64,000 nt of DNA from Anaerolineales bacterium UBA2395 (GCA_002343775.1 DDSH01000001.1:1-64000); one strand, 5' to 3'; positions 42,264-50,032 are shown, counted from the first letter of the stretch. A program made the numbers and translations. The notes: a model not told the origin generated them from the letters alone.

Positions 42264-42760
42264 TCAGGCTCCAAATGATCAAGATCGTTCAACGTCATAA
42301 GGATGGCATCCTCATTGTTATCCTTGTAATATTCCTTGCGACGCCCATCTTCCACAAAACCAAAATCGAAATACATCTTCCGCGCAACAGCATTGCTCTC
42401 GCGCACTTCCAAAAAGGACTTGACCGCACCCTCCTGTTTCGCAGATAGCAGGGCATGCAACAGCAACCGCTTCCCGATCCCCCGCCCCCGAAACTCGGGG
42501 TGCGTCGCAATCGTGGCAACATGCAGCTCATCCACGATCAGCCAGCCAACCATCATCGCAATCAAGCGCCCATCCAGCTCCGCAACCCAGCAACGGGAAG
42601 TTTCATTATCGGTCAGCTCAAATTGAAACGAGCGCTGGGGCCAAGGCAGCGAGAACGAAACCTGATCAATCGCCACCACCTGTTCCAGATCATTCAATGC
42701 CATCTTGCGAATGCTCAGACCCGGCAGGTCACCAGAATGGATGGATGGATTTAAACTCAT
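42260..42760 (-). CDS. rimI: Ribosomal protein S18-alanine N-acetyltransferase
   Basis: A 166-residue GNAT protein with the acetyl-CoA loop RGRGIGKRLL at residues 91-100, preceded by LHVATIATHPEF and followed by LEVRESNAVARKMYFDFGF, the RimI pattern. It acetylates the N-terminus of S18 or related proteins. Neighbours TsaB and TsaE on the same strand are usual partners of rimI. The first 15 residues extend beyond the usual RimI start, and an internal ATG at MALNDLEQVV is too late, so the first ATG is kept. Confidence 0.87.
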   Translation of the reverse strand: MSLNPSIHSGDLPGLSIRKMALNDLEQVVAIDQVSFSLPWPQRSFQFELTDNETSRCWVAELDGRLIAMMVGWLIVDELHVATIATHPEFRGRGIGKRLLLHALLSAKQEGAVKSFLEVRESNAVARKMYFDFGFVEDGRRKEYYKDNNEDAILMTLNDLDHLEPE

Positions 42761-42785
42761 CGTCGCAGACCCGCCGAAGCCGCCA

Positions 42786-43451
42786 CTACGAAATAGGCGT
42801 ACCCGCTACATGCAAATAGATCGGCGCCAGCGTCGCAGCGTCGTCCACCTGGTTTTCCTGCCAGCGATGCCACGCCAATTCCGCCAAAATGGACGGGCGC
42901 TTCATACAATTTGCAGGCGACACCATTTGCACCTTTTTTTTCTTCGAGAATTTCTTTCTTTCCTCGGATGTTAATTCCCCAGCCACCACGACTGGACCTT
43001 CGATCTCATTCAACAACTCATCCACCGTTCCGCTTCGCACCGGACCTTCAGCCTGCCAGCCAGACTTGTGACTTTTATACACGCTGAAAGCGACTCGCGT
43101 CCGCCCGGCTTGCAAAATGGCATACAGCGGATATTTCGAAGGCACCTGTGCCGCCGCGATGACATCCAAGGTGGGAATGCCCATCACCGGCAGATTACGC
43201 GCCAACGCGATCCCCTTCACCAGCGATAGCCCAACCCGAAGGCTGGTAAACGACCCGGGACCAATTGCCACGCCCAAAGCGTTGACCTGACTCATGGTCA
43301 CACCACAACGCTTCAAAAGTCCCGAAAGAGCCGGGGAGAGTTCGGTGGTGTGGTGCTGGTGCGACGTCCAGACCATTTCGCCCGGCACCTGTACCCCATC
43401 ATATAACGCCAGGCCCACCTGCGCAGTGGATGTATCGACAGCCAGCAACAT
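42786..43451 (-). CDS. tsaB: tRNA threonylcarbamoyladenosine biosynthesis protein TsaB
   Basis: A 221-residue ASKHA-fold protein. MLLAVDTSTAQVGLALYDG is the first phosphate-binding segment, HHTTELSPAL a conserved histidine region, and GVAIGPGSFTSLRVGLSLVKG the diagnostic TsaB block. TsaB acts with TsaD and TsaE to make t6A at position 37 of ANN-decoding tRNAs. The start overlaps the tsaE stop by one base as TAATG. A 25-base gap precedes rimI. TsaD is not in the window. Confidence 0.9.
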   Translation of the reverse strand: MLLAVDTSTAQVGLALYDGVQVPGEMVWTSHQHHTTELSPALSGLLKRCGVTMSQVNALGVAIGPGSFTSLRVGLSLVKGIALARNLPVMGIPTLDVIAAAQVPSKYPLYAILQAGRTRVAFSVYKSHKSGWQAEGPVRSGTVDELLNEIEGPVVVAGELTSEERKKFSKKKKVQMVSPANCMKRPSILAELAWHRWQENQVDDAATLAPIYLHVAGTPIS

Positions 43452-43948
43452 TACGCGCCTCCAAACATGGACTGGCGAATGCCGTCCAGCATATCATCGT
43501 AGCGCCTGCCGTGCGCGTGAAAATTCATCTGGCGGTGCTCCTCGGAAATATGGTCGAGTTGAATCCACAAATGTTCCTGCGGGATCAAATTTCCAAGCCG
43601 TTCGGGCCATTCAATGATGAGCGCGCCCTCAGCGAGCATCGAGTCAAGGTCGAGCTCCTCCGCTTCCGGCACGGAGTCGAGGCGGTAGGCGTCCAAATGA
43701 TGAAGATGTCCGCCATCGGCGCGACGATATAAGTTGACAAGAATGAATGTTGGGCTTGAAACAGAATCGAGCGAACCCCAACCCTGCGCCAATCCCTGGG
43801 TAAAGGTTGTTTTTCCGGCACCGAGATCGCCCTGCAAACAAATGACATCGCCAGCCTTGAGCAAACCGCCGAGCCGCACACCAATGCGACGGGTTTGCTC
43901 CGGACTTCGGCTGAAGAATTCCAGCATGTGGGCATCCAGGATGGGCAT
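43451..43948 (-). CDS. tsaE: tRNA threonylcarbamoyladenosine biosynthesis ATPase TsaE
   Basis: A 165-residue P-loop protein. The Walker A motif is GDLGAGKTT at residues 40-48; SPTFILVN and HHLDAYRL are the TsaE family segments, and IIEWPERLGNLIP is the WPER motif. It supplies ATPase activity for t6A synthesis with TsaB and TsaD. It begins the tsaE-tsaB-rimI-udg group; TATAAT lies nine bases before its ATG on the minus strand, suggesting a short or absent leader. Confidence 0.92.
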   Translation of the reverse strand: MPILDAHMLEFFSRSPEQTRRIGVRLGGLLKAGDVICLQGDLGAGKTTFTQGLAQGWGSLDSVSSPTFILVNLYRRADGGHLHHLDAYRLDSVPEAEELDLDSMLAEGALIIEWPERLGNLIPQEHLWIQLDHISEEHRQMNFHAHGRRYDDMLDGIRQSMFGGA

Positions 43949-43957
43949 AGCGCATAA

Positions 43958-43963
43958 ATTATA
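43958..43963 (-). promoter_or_regulatory. Putative -10 box of the tsaE operon
   Basis: The plus-strand attata reads TATAAT on the minus strand, nine bases before the tsaE ATG. The matching -35 position falls in the hairpin at 43979-44009 and has no good match. The very short distance suggests a nearly leaderless transcript. Confidence 0.4.
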
Positions 43964-43978
43964 CCCCTTGAATTAATC

Positions 43979-44009
43979 ACACATCCCGAAGTGAGGCTTC
44001 GGGATGTGT
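43979..44009. terminator. 13-bp hairpin between GT4 and tsaE genes
   Basis: The arms acacatcccgaag (43979-43991) and cttcgggatgtgt (43997-44009) are exact complements with a five-base loop. It lies 31 bases after the glycosyltransferase stop on the minus strand and before tsaE, where a terminator is expected. A T-run is lacking, so it may be a palindromic repeat acting as a transcript end. Confidence 0.5.
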
Positions 44010-44040
44010 CCATGGCTTTTCAGGAATTTCTAGCGGGGGA

Positions 44041-45372
44041 TCAGTCTTTGTTTTTCCCCGGCAGGATCTTGTTGATCTCGCGGGTGATCTTCTGCGGAAT
44101 TTCGTTGATCTCCCTGCCGATCCTAGTCGGGATCTGGTGAATTTCCTTCGGAAGGATCCTTTCGATCAGCCGCCCGCGCCAGTTTTGCAAAATAGCTTCC
44201 AGGTAAAGTTTTTCCAACGACATCACCTGCGTTTCGATGGAGTATTTCTCGCTGAGCGTCGTGGAGTGCGCGCCAAACCGCTGGAGGCGCTCACGGTCTG
44301 GGAGCAGGTCGGCGAGCGTGTCGGCATATTTGTTCACATCGAGCGGAACGGCATAACCATTCATGCCGTCTTCCAACATCCCTTCAAAGGCTTCATCCTG
44401 CACGGCGACGAACGGTAAGCCGGAGGCAATCGCTTCGATGACCGAGATGGGATGGACCTCGGTGGTGGAGGCAGAGAGGAACACATTGGCGTCGTGCAGA
44501 ACATCGGGCAAGTCTGCCCGGTTGACCATGCCCAAAAAGTGGATGCGGTCTTTCGCATGGATGGTGTTTGCCTTTTCTTCCACGCTCTTGCGCGAGCTGC
44601 CGTCACCTGCAAAAACGAGATGCGCATTCGGCACACGGTCTGAAATGAGGTCAAAGGCTTCCACGATGAACTCAAGCCGCTTTTCAGGGTCCATACGCCC
44701 GACTGTGAGGAGAATGGTCGCATCGGGACTCAGCCCAAGCCTCTTTCTCAAAGCCCCGGGATTCTTCGCCGACTTGAACATGCTTAAGTCAATTCCATTC
44801 GGAATTACCGAGATGGGTTGTTTCACCTTTTGGGCGATCAACAACCGCTGGAATTTTGGCGAAGGGACTACCACCTGGTCGCCCAGGTCGGTGGACGCTT
44901 TGCTAAACCAAGCCGCCGCACGTTTGATGAGTCCCGTCCCGCCGATGAATTTGATGTAATGGGTGTAATCTGTGATGGAGGTGTGATAGGTGTAGATCAA
45001 AGGCAACCGTTTGGTGGAGGCAGTGAGATATGCCAGCAACCCCACGCTGGCAGGACTATGTGCGTGAAGCACATCAAAATGCTCGCGGGTCAACTTCCAT
45101 GTGGAACGCGGCGTGCCCAGCACTGCCACATAAATGGGCGGGTTGTTCAAATATTTCAGCGAGGGCAGGCGCATTACATTCGGCTCGTTATCTTTGTAAC
45201 CCGGGAATCGCGGCGCAAAAATAGTCACCTGATGTCCGCGTTTTTTTAGTCCCTCCGAGATCAGCTGCAGCGAAATGGACACACCGTTCACTTGCGGCGC
45301 ATAGGTGTCTGTGAAAAGTCCGATGCGAAGCGAGCCGACGGGTATTTCCTGTTCTGTGGATTGTGATTCCAT
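44041..45372 (-). CDS. Glycosyltransferase family 4, diacylglycerol/lipid glycosyltransferase-like
   Basis: A 443-residue GT4 enzyme starting at 45372 (ATG with AGGAG eight bases upstream). RIGLFTDTYAPQVNGVSISL, YTYHTSITDYTHYI, LTVGRMDPEKRLEFIVEA and TEVHPISVIEAIASGLP are hallmarks of the PimB/diacylglycerol glucosyltransferase group. It probably glycosylates a membrane lipid. The C-terminus carries three 11-residue repeats of the form (K/R)EI-x-x-I-x-x-x-I (KEIHQIPTRIG, REINEIPQKIT, REINKILPGKN), a basic amphipathic helix suited to membrane binding. It is not part of the polysaccharide operon, being separated by tsaE-rimI. Confidence 0.87.
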   Translation of the reverse strand: MESQSTEQEIPVGSLRIGLFTDTYAPQVNGVSISLQLISEGLKKRGHQVTIFAPRFPGYKDNEPNVMRLPSLKYLNNPPIYVAVLGTPRSTWKLTREHFDVLHAHSPASVGLLAYLTASTKRLPLIYTYHTSITDYTHYIKFIGGTGLIKRAAAWFSKASTDLGDQVVVPSPKFQRLLIAQKVKQPISVIPNGIDLSMFKSAKNPGALRKRLGLSPDATILLTVGRMDPEKRLEFIVEAFDLISDRVPNAHLVFAGDGSSRKSVEEKANTIHAKDRIHFLGMVNRADLPDVLHDANVFLSASTTEVHPISVIEAIASGLPFVAVQDEAFEGMLEDGMNGYAVPLDVNKYADTLADLLPDRERLQRFGAHSTTLSEKYSIETQVMSLEKLYLEAILQNWRGRLIERILPKEIHQIPTRIGREINEIPQKITREINKILPGKNKD

Positions 45373-45416
45373 GAATTCTCCTTGGTTACTTCGAAGGCAA
45401 TACAAACCCTAAGAAA

Positions 45417-45638
45417 CTATACGTTTTTAGGGTCGACAGGTTTCTCGCGTTCCTGTTGTGAAAGATTGGTCTTCAGGCGTTTTGCCAGCTCACGGCGGGT
45501 GAGCATGACGCGATGCGCACAGCCCTTGCATTCCAGCCCAATATCTGCGCCAAGGCGGACAACTGTCCACTCATAGGAGCCGCAGGGATGTGGTTTTCGC
45601 AGACGCAAGTGGTCGTTCATTTGCAGGTCGGGGAGCAT
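45417..45638 (-). CDS. DUF951 family protein
   Basis: A 73-residue protein. The core LRLRKPHPCGSYEWTVVR followed by GADIGLECKGCAHRVMLTR matches the DUF951 family, whose members are 60-75 residues and occur next to S6/Ychf-type genes in Firmicutes. Conserved cysteines are in HPCG and CKGC. Function is not known. An internal ATG at codon 7 may be the true start; no clear ribosome site is seen for either. It ends 44 bases before the GT4 start. Confidence 0.8.
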   Translation of the reverse strand: MLPDLQMNDHLRLRKPHPCGSYEWTVVRLGADIGLECKGCAHRVMLTRRELAKRLKTNLSQQEREKPVDPKNV

Positions 45639-46036
45639 GGGAAAGATTATACCTTTTTGGACTGTGGGCGATGGACGGTAGACCGTTTACGGGTACGCCA
45701 AAAGTTTGTAGACGGGTTATTGTTGGCAGGTTTTTCGAGTCCGCTTAAGCGGATTTCCACGAACTGCCTCCCGCGCACTAATTTAGACGGTCTAAAAACT
45801 ACAACCATTAACGCAAAGGCGCGAAGTCGCAAAGGATTCTTTGAGAAAACCTGTTTCAAATTGCAATCAAAATTTGAGGGCTCCCACCGTTTACCGTCCA
45901 CGGTCTATCGTCCATCATCTGCGCTTGAGAAATATTTCCCACCTGTCGTGCGAAAACTTTCCTTGAAGAAATCGCCGTTACAAACATAATAAGTCCTGTA
46001 CGGGCACAGCGACGCTGTACCCCAACGGAGGCAGAC
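45639..46036. other. Gene-free divergent intergenic region with nested repeats
   Basis: Nothing here reads as a gene; short open frames have no family character. It separates the minus-strand block from the plus-strand block. It contains an inverted pair, 45670-45690 (gatggacggtagaccgt...) and 45889-45916 (reverse copy), a 14-base perfect palindrome TCCGCTTAAGCGGA at 45740-45753, a stretch acgcaaaggcgcgaagtcgc near 45810, and a hairpin at 46002-46023. These look like remnants of small palindromic elements. The right end holds the promoter of the MBL gene. Confidence 0.7.
45963..45990 (+). promoter_or_regulatory. Putative promoter of the MBL-crp operon
   Basis: TTGAAG (45963-45968) and CATAAT (45985-45990) are separated by 16 bases, a fair sigma-70-type match. 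Transcription would start about 40 bases before the ATG at 46037, which has GGAGG at a good distance. A hairpin (46002-46023) lies in the leader. Confidence 0.5.
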
Positions 46037-46984
46037 ATGAACAAGGATTTCACAGTCAAATTCTGGGGCGTGCGCGGAAGTTACCCCACACCGGGCGCGA
46101 GCACTGTCCAGTATGGCGGCAATACGGCGTGCGTGGAAATCAACGCAGGCGGGCGGACGATCATCCTCGACGCGGGCACGGGCATCATTCCGCTTGGGCG
46201 TGAGTTGGCAAAACGCCACGACCTCGAACTGCTGATCCTTTTCAGCCACTTGCATCACGACCACACGCAGGGATTCCCGTTCTTCGTCCCGGCGTATATG
46301 CCAAAAGCGAGTCTGCATATTTACGGTCCTGGCGGCACGGCTGAGACGGTGAAGCATGTGCTTGAACACAACCAATCTTCCGATACGTTTCCGATCAGTC
46401 TGCGTGACATGGCATCGAATAAGGAAATTCAATCATTGCGCGAGTCGCAGATCATCGTTTGGGATGAGGATGGAGTCCGGGTGGTTGACTCCGCTCCAAG
46501 TCCGGGTGATGATGCGGTGGTCATCCGCATTCACAAATCACACGCACATCCCGGTGGCGTTTATCACTATCGCATCACGTATCAGGGCAAATCCATTGTA
46601 TACGCGACTGACACCGAAGGCTATGTGGGGATGGATCGAAAGTTGATTCAGTTCGCACGCGATGCCGATGTGTTGATCCACGACGCGCAATATTCAGAAG
46701 ACCATTATTACGGATGCCTTGCGGGATTCCCATCCACCCAGGGATATGGTCACTCGACGGCAACGATGGCGGGTCAGGTCGCCGCATCGGCTGAGGCGGG
46801 GAAACTGGTGCTGTTTCATCACGACCCATCCTACGCTGACGATTGGGTGGCGGCACAAGAGCGTGCTGCGAAAAATATTTTTCCTGATTCGTGCGCGGCG
46901 TTTGAAGGAATGGAAATTGACCTCGCCCCCTCTCCAGCAAGGAGAGGAGGGTATAAGGAAGTACAATATGTTACGCATGACTGA
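46037..46984 (+). CDS. MBL-fold metal-dependent hydrolase
   Basis: A 315-residue metallo-beta-lactamase fold protein. KFWGVRGSYPTPG opens the domain, HLHHDH at residues 71-76 binds two metals, YATDTEG and HDAQYSEDHYYG complete the site, and the layout resembles phosphodiesterases of the PhnP/RNase Z-like branch. The substrate is unknown; a cyclic phosphodiester would suit the Crp/Fnr regulator encoded in overlap. The last 20 residues (starting LAPSPARRGG) come from a palindromic repeat at 46927-46951, so the native C-terminus probably ended near EGMEID. Confidence 0.85.
   Translation: MNKDFTVKFWGVRGSYPTPGASTVQYGGNTACVEINAGGRTIILDAGTGIIPLGRELAKRHDLELLILFSHLHHDHTQGFPFFVPAYMPKASLHIYGPGGTAETVKHVLEHNQSSDTFPISLRDMASNKEIQSLRESQIIVWDEDGVRVVDSAPSPGDDAVVIRIHKSHAHPGGVYHYRITYQGKSIVYATDTEGYVGMDRKLIQFARDADVLIHDAQYSEDHYYGCLAGFPSTQGYGHSTATMAGQVAASAEAGKLVLFHHDPSYADDWVAAQERAAKNIFPDSCAAFEGMEIDLAPSPARRGGYKEVQYVTHD
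46927..46951. repeat. Palindromic repeat inside the 3' end of the MBL gene
   Basis: cccctctcc (46927-46935) and ggagaggaggg (46941-46951) form a hairpin with a five-base loop. It encodes PSPARRGG in frame and lies 17 bases before the crp-like start, so it may also shape translation of that gene. Confidence 0.55.
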
Positions 46985-47675
46985 GCTCAAGAAAGACGAT
47001 ACCCGCAACATCCTTTCGGACATTAAATTGTTCGAAGGTCTCACCCCGGTTCAATTGGATTGGGTGGCACATCGTGCGCATCGGCGCGTGTTCCCGACCG
47101 GCAAGAATGTGATGCTGATCGAGCAGCCGGGTGAAGCGGTTTATATCATCCTGCATGGGACGGTGAAGGTGTATACCGAGCAGGGCGGGCGCGATGCGAT
47201 CCTGTCCATTTTGGGCAGCGGCGACCTGATCGGTGAAATGAGCCTGATCGACAGCGTGGGGCGTTCTGCCAGTGTAGTCACGCTCGAAGACTCGCTCATG
47301 TTGTGGATGGACAAGACTACCTTCTATTACATGCTCGATAACTTCCCTCCCATCGCGCGTAATTTGGTAAAAATTCTTTCGGCGCGTGTGCGTCTTTCCG
47401 ACCAGATGATCCAATCGCTTGCCACGCTCGATGTGAACGGGCGGGTGGCACGTCAACTGCTGGCGTTCGCCGAGCGCTACGGTCATGAGGTGGATGGCGG
47501 GATCCGCATCCGCATTGCGCTCACCCAGAGCGACATCGCCGATCTCGTGGGCGCATCGCGCAAGCGCGTCAACCAGGCGATGGTCTTTTTCAAGGAGCAG
47601 GGTCTCGCCACCACAGAACCGGATGGGCGCATCCTCATTCAGGATAAGGCGGGGTTGGCGAGGTTTTGTGATTGA
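46968..47675 (+). CDS. Crp/Fnr family transcriptional regulator
   Basis: A 235-residue regulator. A cNMP-binding jelly-roll domain spans about residues 18-135 (LFEGLTPVQLDWVAHRAHRR, YIILHGTVKVYTEQGGRDA, LGSGDLIGEMSLIDSVGRSA), and the HTH is ALTQSDIADLVGASRKRVNQAM with the recognition helix SRKRVNQAM. The dimer helix is MLDNFPPIARNLVKILSARVRLSDQ. The effector is not known; the GEMSLI block lacks the RxS pattern's usual follow-up only in part, so cAMP binding is open. I chose ATG 46968, with AAGGAA upstream; it overlaps the MBL gene by 17 bases. Confidence 0.87.
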   Translation: MLRMTELKKDDTRNILSDIKLFEGLTPVQLDWVAHRAHRRVFPTGKNVMLIEQPGEAVYIILHGTVKVYTEQGGRDAILSILGSGDLIGEMSLIDSVGRSASVVTLEDSLMLWMDKTTFYYMLDNFPPIARNLVKILSARVRLSDQMIQSLATLDVNGRVARQLLAFAERYGHEVDGGIRIRIALTQSDIADLVGASRKRVNQAMVFFKEQGLATTEPDGRILIQDKAGLARFCD

Positions 47676-47704
47676 GTAGTTGGATCGTTTAATGGTTTTG
47701 TAGT

Positions 47705-47741
47705 TCAGCCGTGGAGTTATATATTCTGCGGCTGATTTTTT
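47705..47741 (+). terminator. Rho-independent terminator after the crp-like gene
   Basis: Arms tcagccg (47705-47711) and cggctga (47729-47735) with a 17-base loop are followed by a run of six T. It begins 30 bases after the regulator stop. Confidence 0.7.
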
Positions 47742-47760
47742 ACTATCGAACTACCAAACT

Positions 47761-47827
47761 ATACCCAGCGCGGTCATGAATTGCGCTTTTTTAAGAGAGG
47801 GAAAGTGCAATTTATGACCGTGGGTAT
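47761..47827. repeat. Long imperfect inverted repeat overlapping the thioesterase promoter
   Basis: The left arm atacccagcgcggtcatgaa (from 47761) and its inverted copy at 47801-47827 match along about 27 bases with one three-base bulge and few mismatches. Between them is a T/A-rich loop. The right arm lies directly upstream of, and touches, the TATTATATAAT sequence that precedes the next gene, so this dyad could be an operator or a transcript hairpin. Confidence 0.7.
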
Positions 47828-47829
47828 TA

Positions 47830-47835
47830 TATAAT
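47830..47835 (+). promoter_or_regulatory. -10 box, probably leaderless transcript
   Basis: A perfect TATAAT lies six bases before the ATG at 47842. No ribosome binding site fits in the gap, so the transcript probably starts at or next to the start codon. Confidence 0.5.
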
Positions 47836-47841
47836 CGCCCC

Positions 47842-48267
47842 ATGACTGACTACAACTTCTTCCATCCCACCGAAGTCCGCTACGGAGACTTGGACCCACA
47901 GGGACATGTCAACAACGCAAAATACCTGACGTATTTCGAGCAGGCGCGTGTCTATCATTTCATGAAAATGGGCTTGTTCAGCAAGGACCAGTCATTTATG
48001 GAGATCGGCGTCATCGTCGCGGATATTCACATCACCTATCACGCGCCCACCCATTATGGTGACAAAATCAAAGTCGGTTCGAAGGTCGCCAAGATCGGTA
48101 ACAAGTCCTTGACGGTGGAGCAATGTGTGATGGATGCCGAGACCGGCAAAGTGATGGCAAGCGGCGAGGTGATTTTGGTCACATTCGATTACAAAAGCAT
48201 GAAGCCCATCCCCGTGCCGGAAGATTGGAAAACGAAGATCACGGAGTTTGAAGGATTACAGGGTTGA
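47842..48267 (+). CDS. Acyl-CoA thioesterase, YbgC/4HBT hotdog family
   Basis: A 141-residue hotdog protein. HPTEVRYGDLDPQGHVNNAKYLTYFEQAR has the active-site aspartate (D in GDLDPQGHVNN) typical of 4-hydroxybenzoyl-CoA/YbgC thioesterases, and IGVIVADIHITYHAPTHYGD is the second strand block. It would hydrolyse an acyl-CoA or acyl-ACP. Size matches the family (130-150). It is likely leaderless and may be controlled through the inverted repeat next to its -10 box. Confidence 0.87.
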   Translation: MTDYNFFHPTEVRYGDLDPQGHVNNAKYLTYFEQARVYHFMKMGLFSKDQSFMEIGVIVADIHITYHAPTHYGDKIKVGSKVAKIGNKSLTVEQCVMDAETGKVMASGEVILVTFDYKSMKPIPVPEDWKTKITEFEGLQG

Positions 48268-48351
48268 ATGTTACAGGTTGAACATTGAAAGTTAAGAACA
48301 TTCAACCAACCTGAGACCTTCAACTTTCAACTTGCAACCGAAAGGTCTACC

Positions 48352-49395
48352 ATGCCCCTCCCAAAAATTGACGAAACCTATTTCACAAATTTTCTCGTTG
48401 ACCTGCTCAACATCCCCTCGCCGACGGGATTCTCCGGCGCGGCTATTGACTTCGTTGAAAAAGAACTATCCAAGTACAAGCAATTGGAATTAAGCCGAAC
48501 CCGTAAAGGTGCATTAGTGGCAAAGTGGAAAGTAGAAAGTGATTTGCCACCTGTTGCCCTCACTGCCCATGTGGATACGCTTGGCGCGGTGGTAAAAGAG
48601 ATCAAAGGCAATGGGCGGCTGCGCCTCAGCCGCATCGGCGGGATTCAATGGCATACGGTGGAAACCGAAGGTGTATGGGTTTTTACAGCCAAAGGCGAAA
48701 AGATTCGCGGGTCGGTGCTCATCGATGTGGCATCCGGTCACATCCACAGCGGACCAGACCTTCCGCGTGATGACAAGCATTTGGAGGTGCGCCTTGACGC
48801 GCGCACAACTTCCGAGAAAGAAACCCGTGCATTGGGAATTAACATCGGTGATTGCGTTGCGTTCGATACGCGCACCGAAGTCACGGATGGTTTTATCCGC
48901 TCGCGCTTTCTGGATGACAAGGCATGTGTGGCGAATCTCGTTGCGGCGATCAAGTCGATGGTGGCTGCGGGTCAAAGTCCGGTGCGAAGCGTGTACTTCC
49001 ACATCTCCAATTATGAAGAGGTCGGTCACGGCGCGGCGGCGGGCATCCCCGATGAAGTTTCGGAGTTGGTCACCGTGGATATGGCAGTCGTCGGTCCCGG
49101 TCAAGAGTCGGATGAATTCCATGCGACGCTGTGCATCAAAGACAGCGGCGGACCGTATCATGAAGGCTTGAACAAAAAATTGCGCGGCATCGCCGAGAAG
49201 CATGGCATTCCGTACAAGACCGATGTATATCCGTTTTACGGCTCGGATGGCGAAGCATTTTGGCGCGCAGGCGGTGACGTGGCGATGTCGCTCATTGGTC
49301 CCGGCATCGACGCCTCGCATAACTACGAACGCGCTCACATGGATGGCTTGAACGCGACGACGAATTGGATCATGGCGTACCTGCTCGAGAAGTAA
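48352..49395 (+). CDS. M42 family metallo-aminopeptidase/cellulase-like peptidase
   Basis: A 347-residue M42 peptidase. AHVDTLG supplies the first metal histidine and aspartate, RFLDDKACV the bridging aspartate, NYEEVGHGA the glutamate pair (catalytic base and ligand), VDMAVVG a further ligand aspartate, and IDASHNYERAH the last histidine. The pattern is full, so it should be active on peptides, probably in the cytoplasm as a large oligomer. It stands alone; an 84-base gap with short repeats of GTTGAA/AACTTTCAAC type precedes it. Confidence 0.9.
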   Translation: MPLPKIDETYFTNFLVDLLNIPSPTGFSGAAIDFVEKELSKYKQLELSRTRKGALVAKWKVESDLPPVALTAHVDTLGAVVKEIKGNGRLRLSRIGGIQWHTVETEGVWVFTAKGEKIRGSVLIDVASGHIHSGPDLPRDDKHLEVRLDARTTSEKETRALGINIGDCVAFDTRTEVTDGFIRSRFLDDKACVANLVAAIKSMVAAGQSPVRSVYFHISNYEEVGHGAAAGIPDEVSELVTVDMAVVGPGQESDEFHATLCIKDSGGPYHEGLNKKLRGIAEKHGIPYKTDVYPFYGSDGEAFWRAGGDVAMSLIGPGIDASHNYERAHMDGLNATTNWIMAYLLEK

Positions 49396-49448
49396 AAAAA
49401 TGGATGTGTCCGGCGTCCAAGTCTTGAACCTTTTTTAGGATTTGAACC

Positions 49449-49943
49449 ATGTCTCTCGATTCTATTGAAGCCAAAATCGGCTCGCTCGCACCAGACTTTA
49501 CACTGCTCGCCACCAATGGGCAGGAAGTTTCGCTGACGGATTTTCGCGGCAAAAAAAATGTGATCGTGTTCTTCATCCGGGAAACGACATGTCCGCAATG
49601 CCGTACGCATGTCGGGCATCTTGGGCAGTTGTACAGCCAGTTTCTCGAAGCCGGAACCGATGTGATCGTCATCCTTGGCGAAGAGATGGAAAAAGCAAAA
49701 CAATATGCAGACGGTATCGGCTTGCCGTTTCCCATTTTGTGCGACCCGGATCGCGCCGTTTACAATCTGTACGAATTGGAAAAATATTTCCTGCTCTTCC
49801 AGCGCACTGCCTCGCTCGTCGTGGATAGATCCGGCATCGTCCGTTATTTGAAGCGGACGACAGTCCCGAATGTCTGGCTTCAGGAAAGCCGTGAACTGCT
49901 CGGCTTCATCCTCAGTTTGGATGAAGGTCAGCCCATTGCATAA
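49449..49943 (+). CDS. Peroxiredoxin/redoxin-domain protein
   Basis: A 164-residue thioredoxin-fold protein of the AhpC/TSA-redoxin group. Residues 12-35 (SLAPDFTLLATNGQEVSLTDF) are the usual start, and CPQC at residues 48-51 is a vicinal cysteine pair. The peroxiredoxin threonine in the expected PxxxT/SxxC position is present as TTCPQC. LPFPILCDPDRAVYNLY is typical of the PRX-like 2 branch. It probably reduces peroxides or acts as a thiol-disulfide reductase. A strong terminator follows. Confidence 0.85.
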   Translation: MSLDSIEAKIGSLAPDFTLLATNGQEVSLTDFRGKKNVIVFFIRETTCPQCRTHVGHLGQLYSQFLEAGTDVIVILGEEMEKAKQYADGIGLPFPILCDPDRAVYNLYELEKYFLLFQRTASLVVDRSGIVRYLKRTTVPNVWLQESRELLGFILSLDEGQPIA

Positions 49944-49950
49944 AATTCCA

Positions 49951-49975
49951 AGCCTCGCGTTTGCGGGGCTTTTTT
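49951..49975 (+). terminator. Rho-independent terminator
   Basis: agcctcgc and gcggggct (one G-T pair) form an eight-base stem with a four-base loop, followed by six T. It lies seven bases after the redoxin stop codon. Confidence 0.85.
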
Positions 49976-50019
49976 ATTGGATAGTGAATCTGCCGGTTTA
50001 CTTGTCCACTTTCTACCTG

Positions 50020-50025
50020 TATACT
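50020..50025 (+). promoter_or_regulatory. -10 box of the LLM oxidoreductase gene, probably leaderless
   Basis: TATACT sits seven bases before the ATG at 50033. TTTACT, about 17 bases upstream, could be a -35 box with two mismatches. There is no ribosome binding site in the seven-base gap. Confidence 0.5.
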
Positions 50026-50032
50026 TAATCCC

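Noticed and set aside
45639..46036. An insertion sequence
   Set aside because: There are inverted repeats but no transposase, and the arms are short and imperfect.
48514..49338. A 274-codon minus-strand frame
   Set aside because: It mirrors the M42 peptidase, which has its full metal site. The antisense product is low in structure and shows no known domain.
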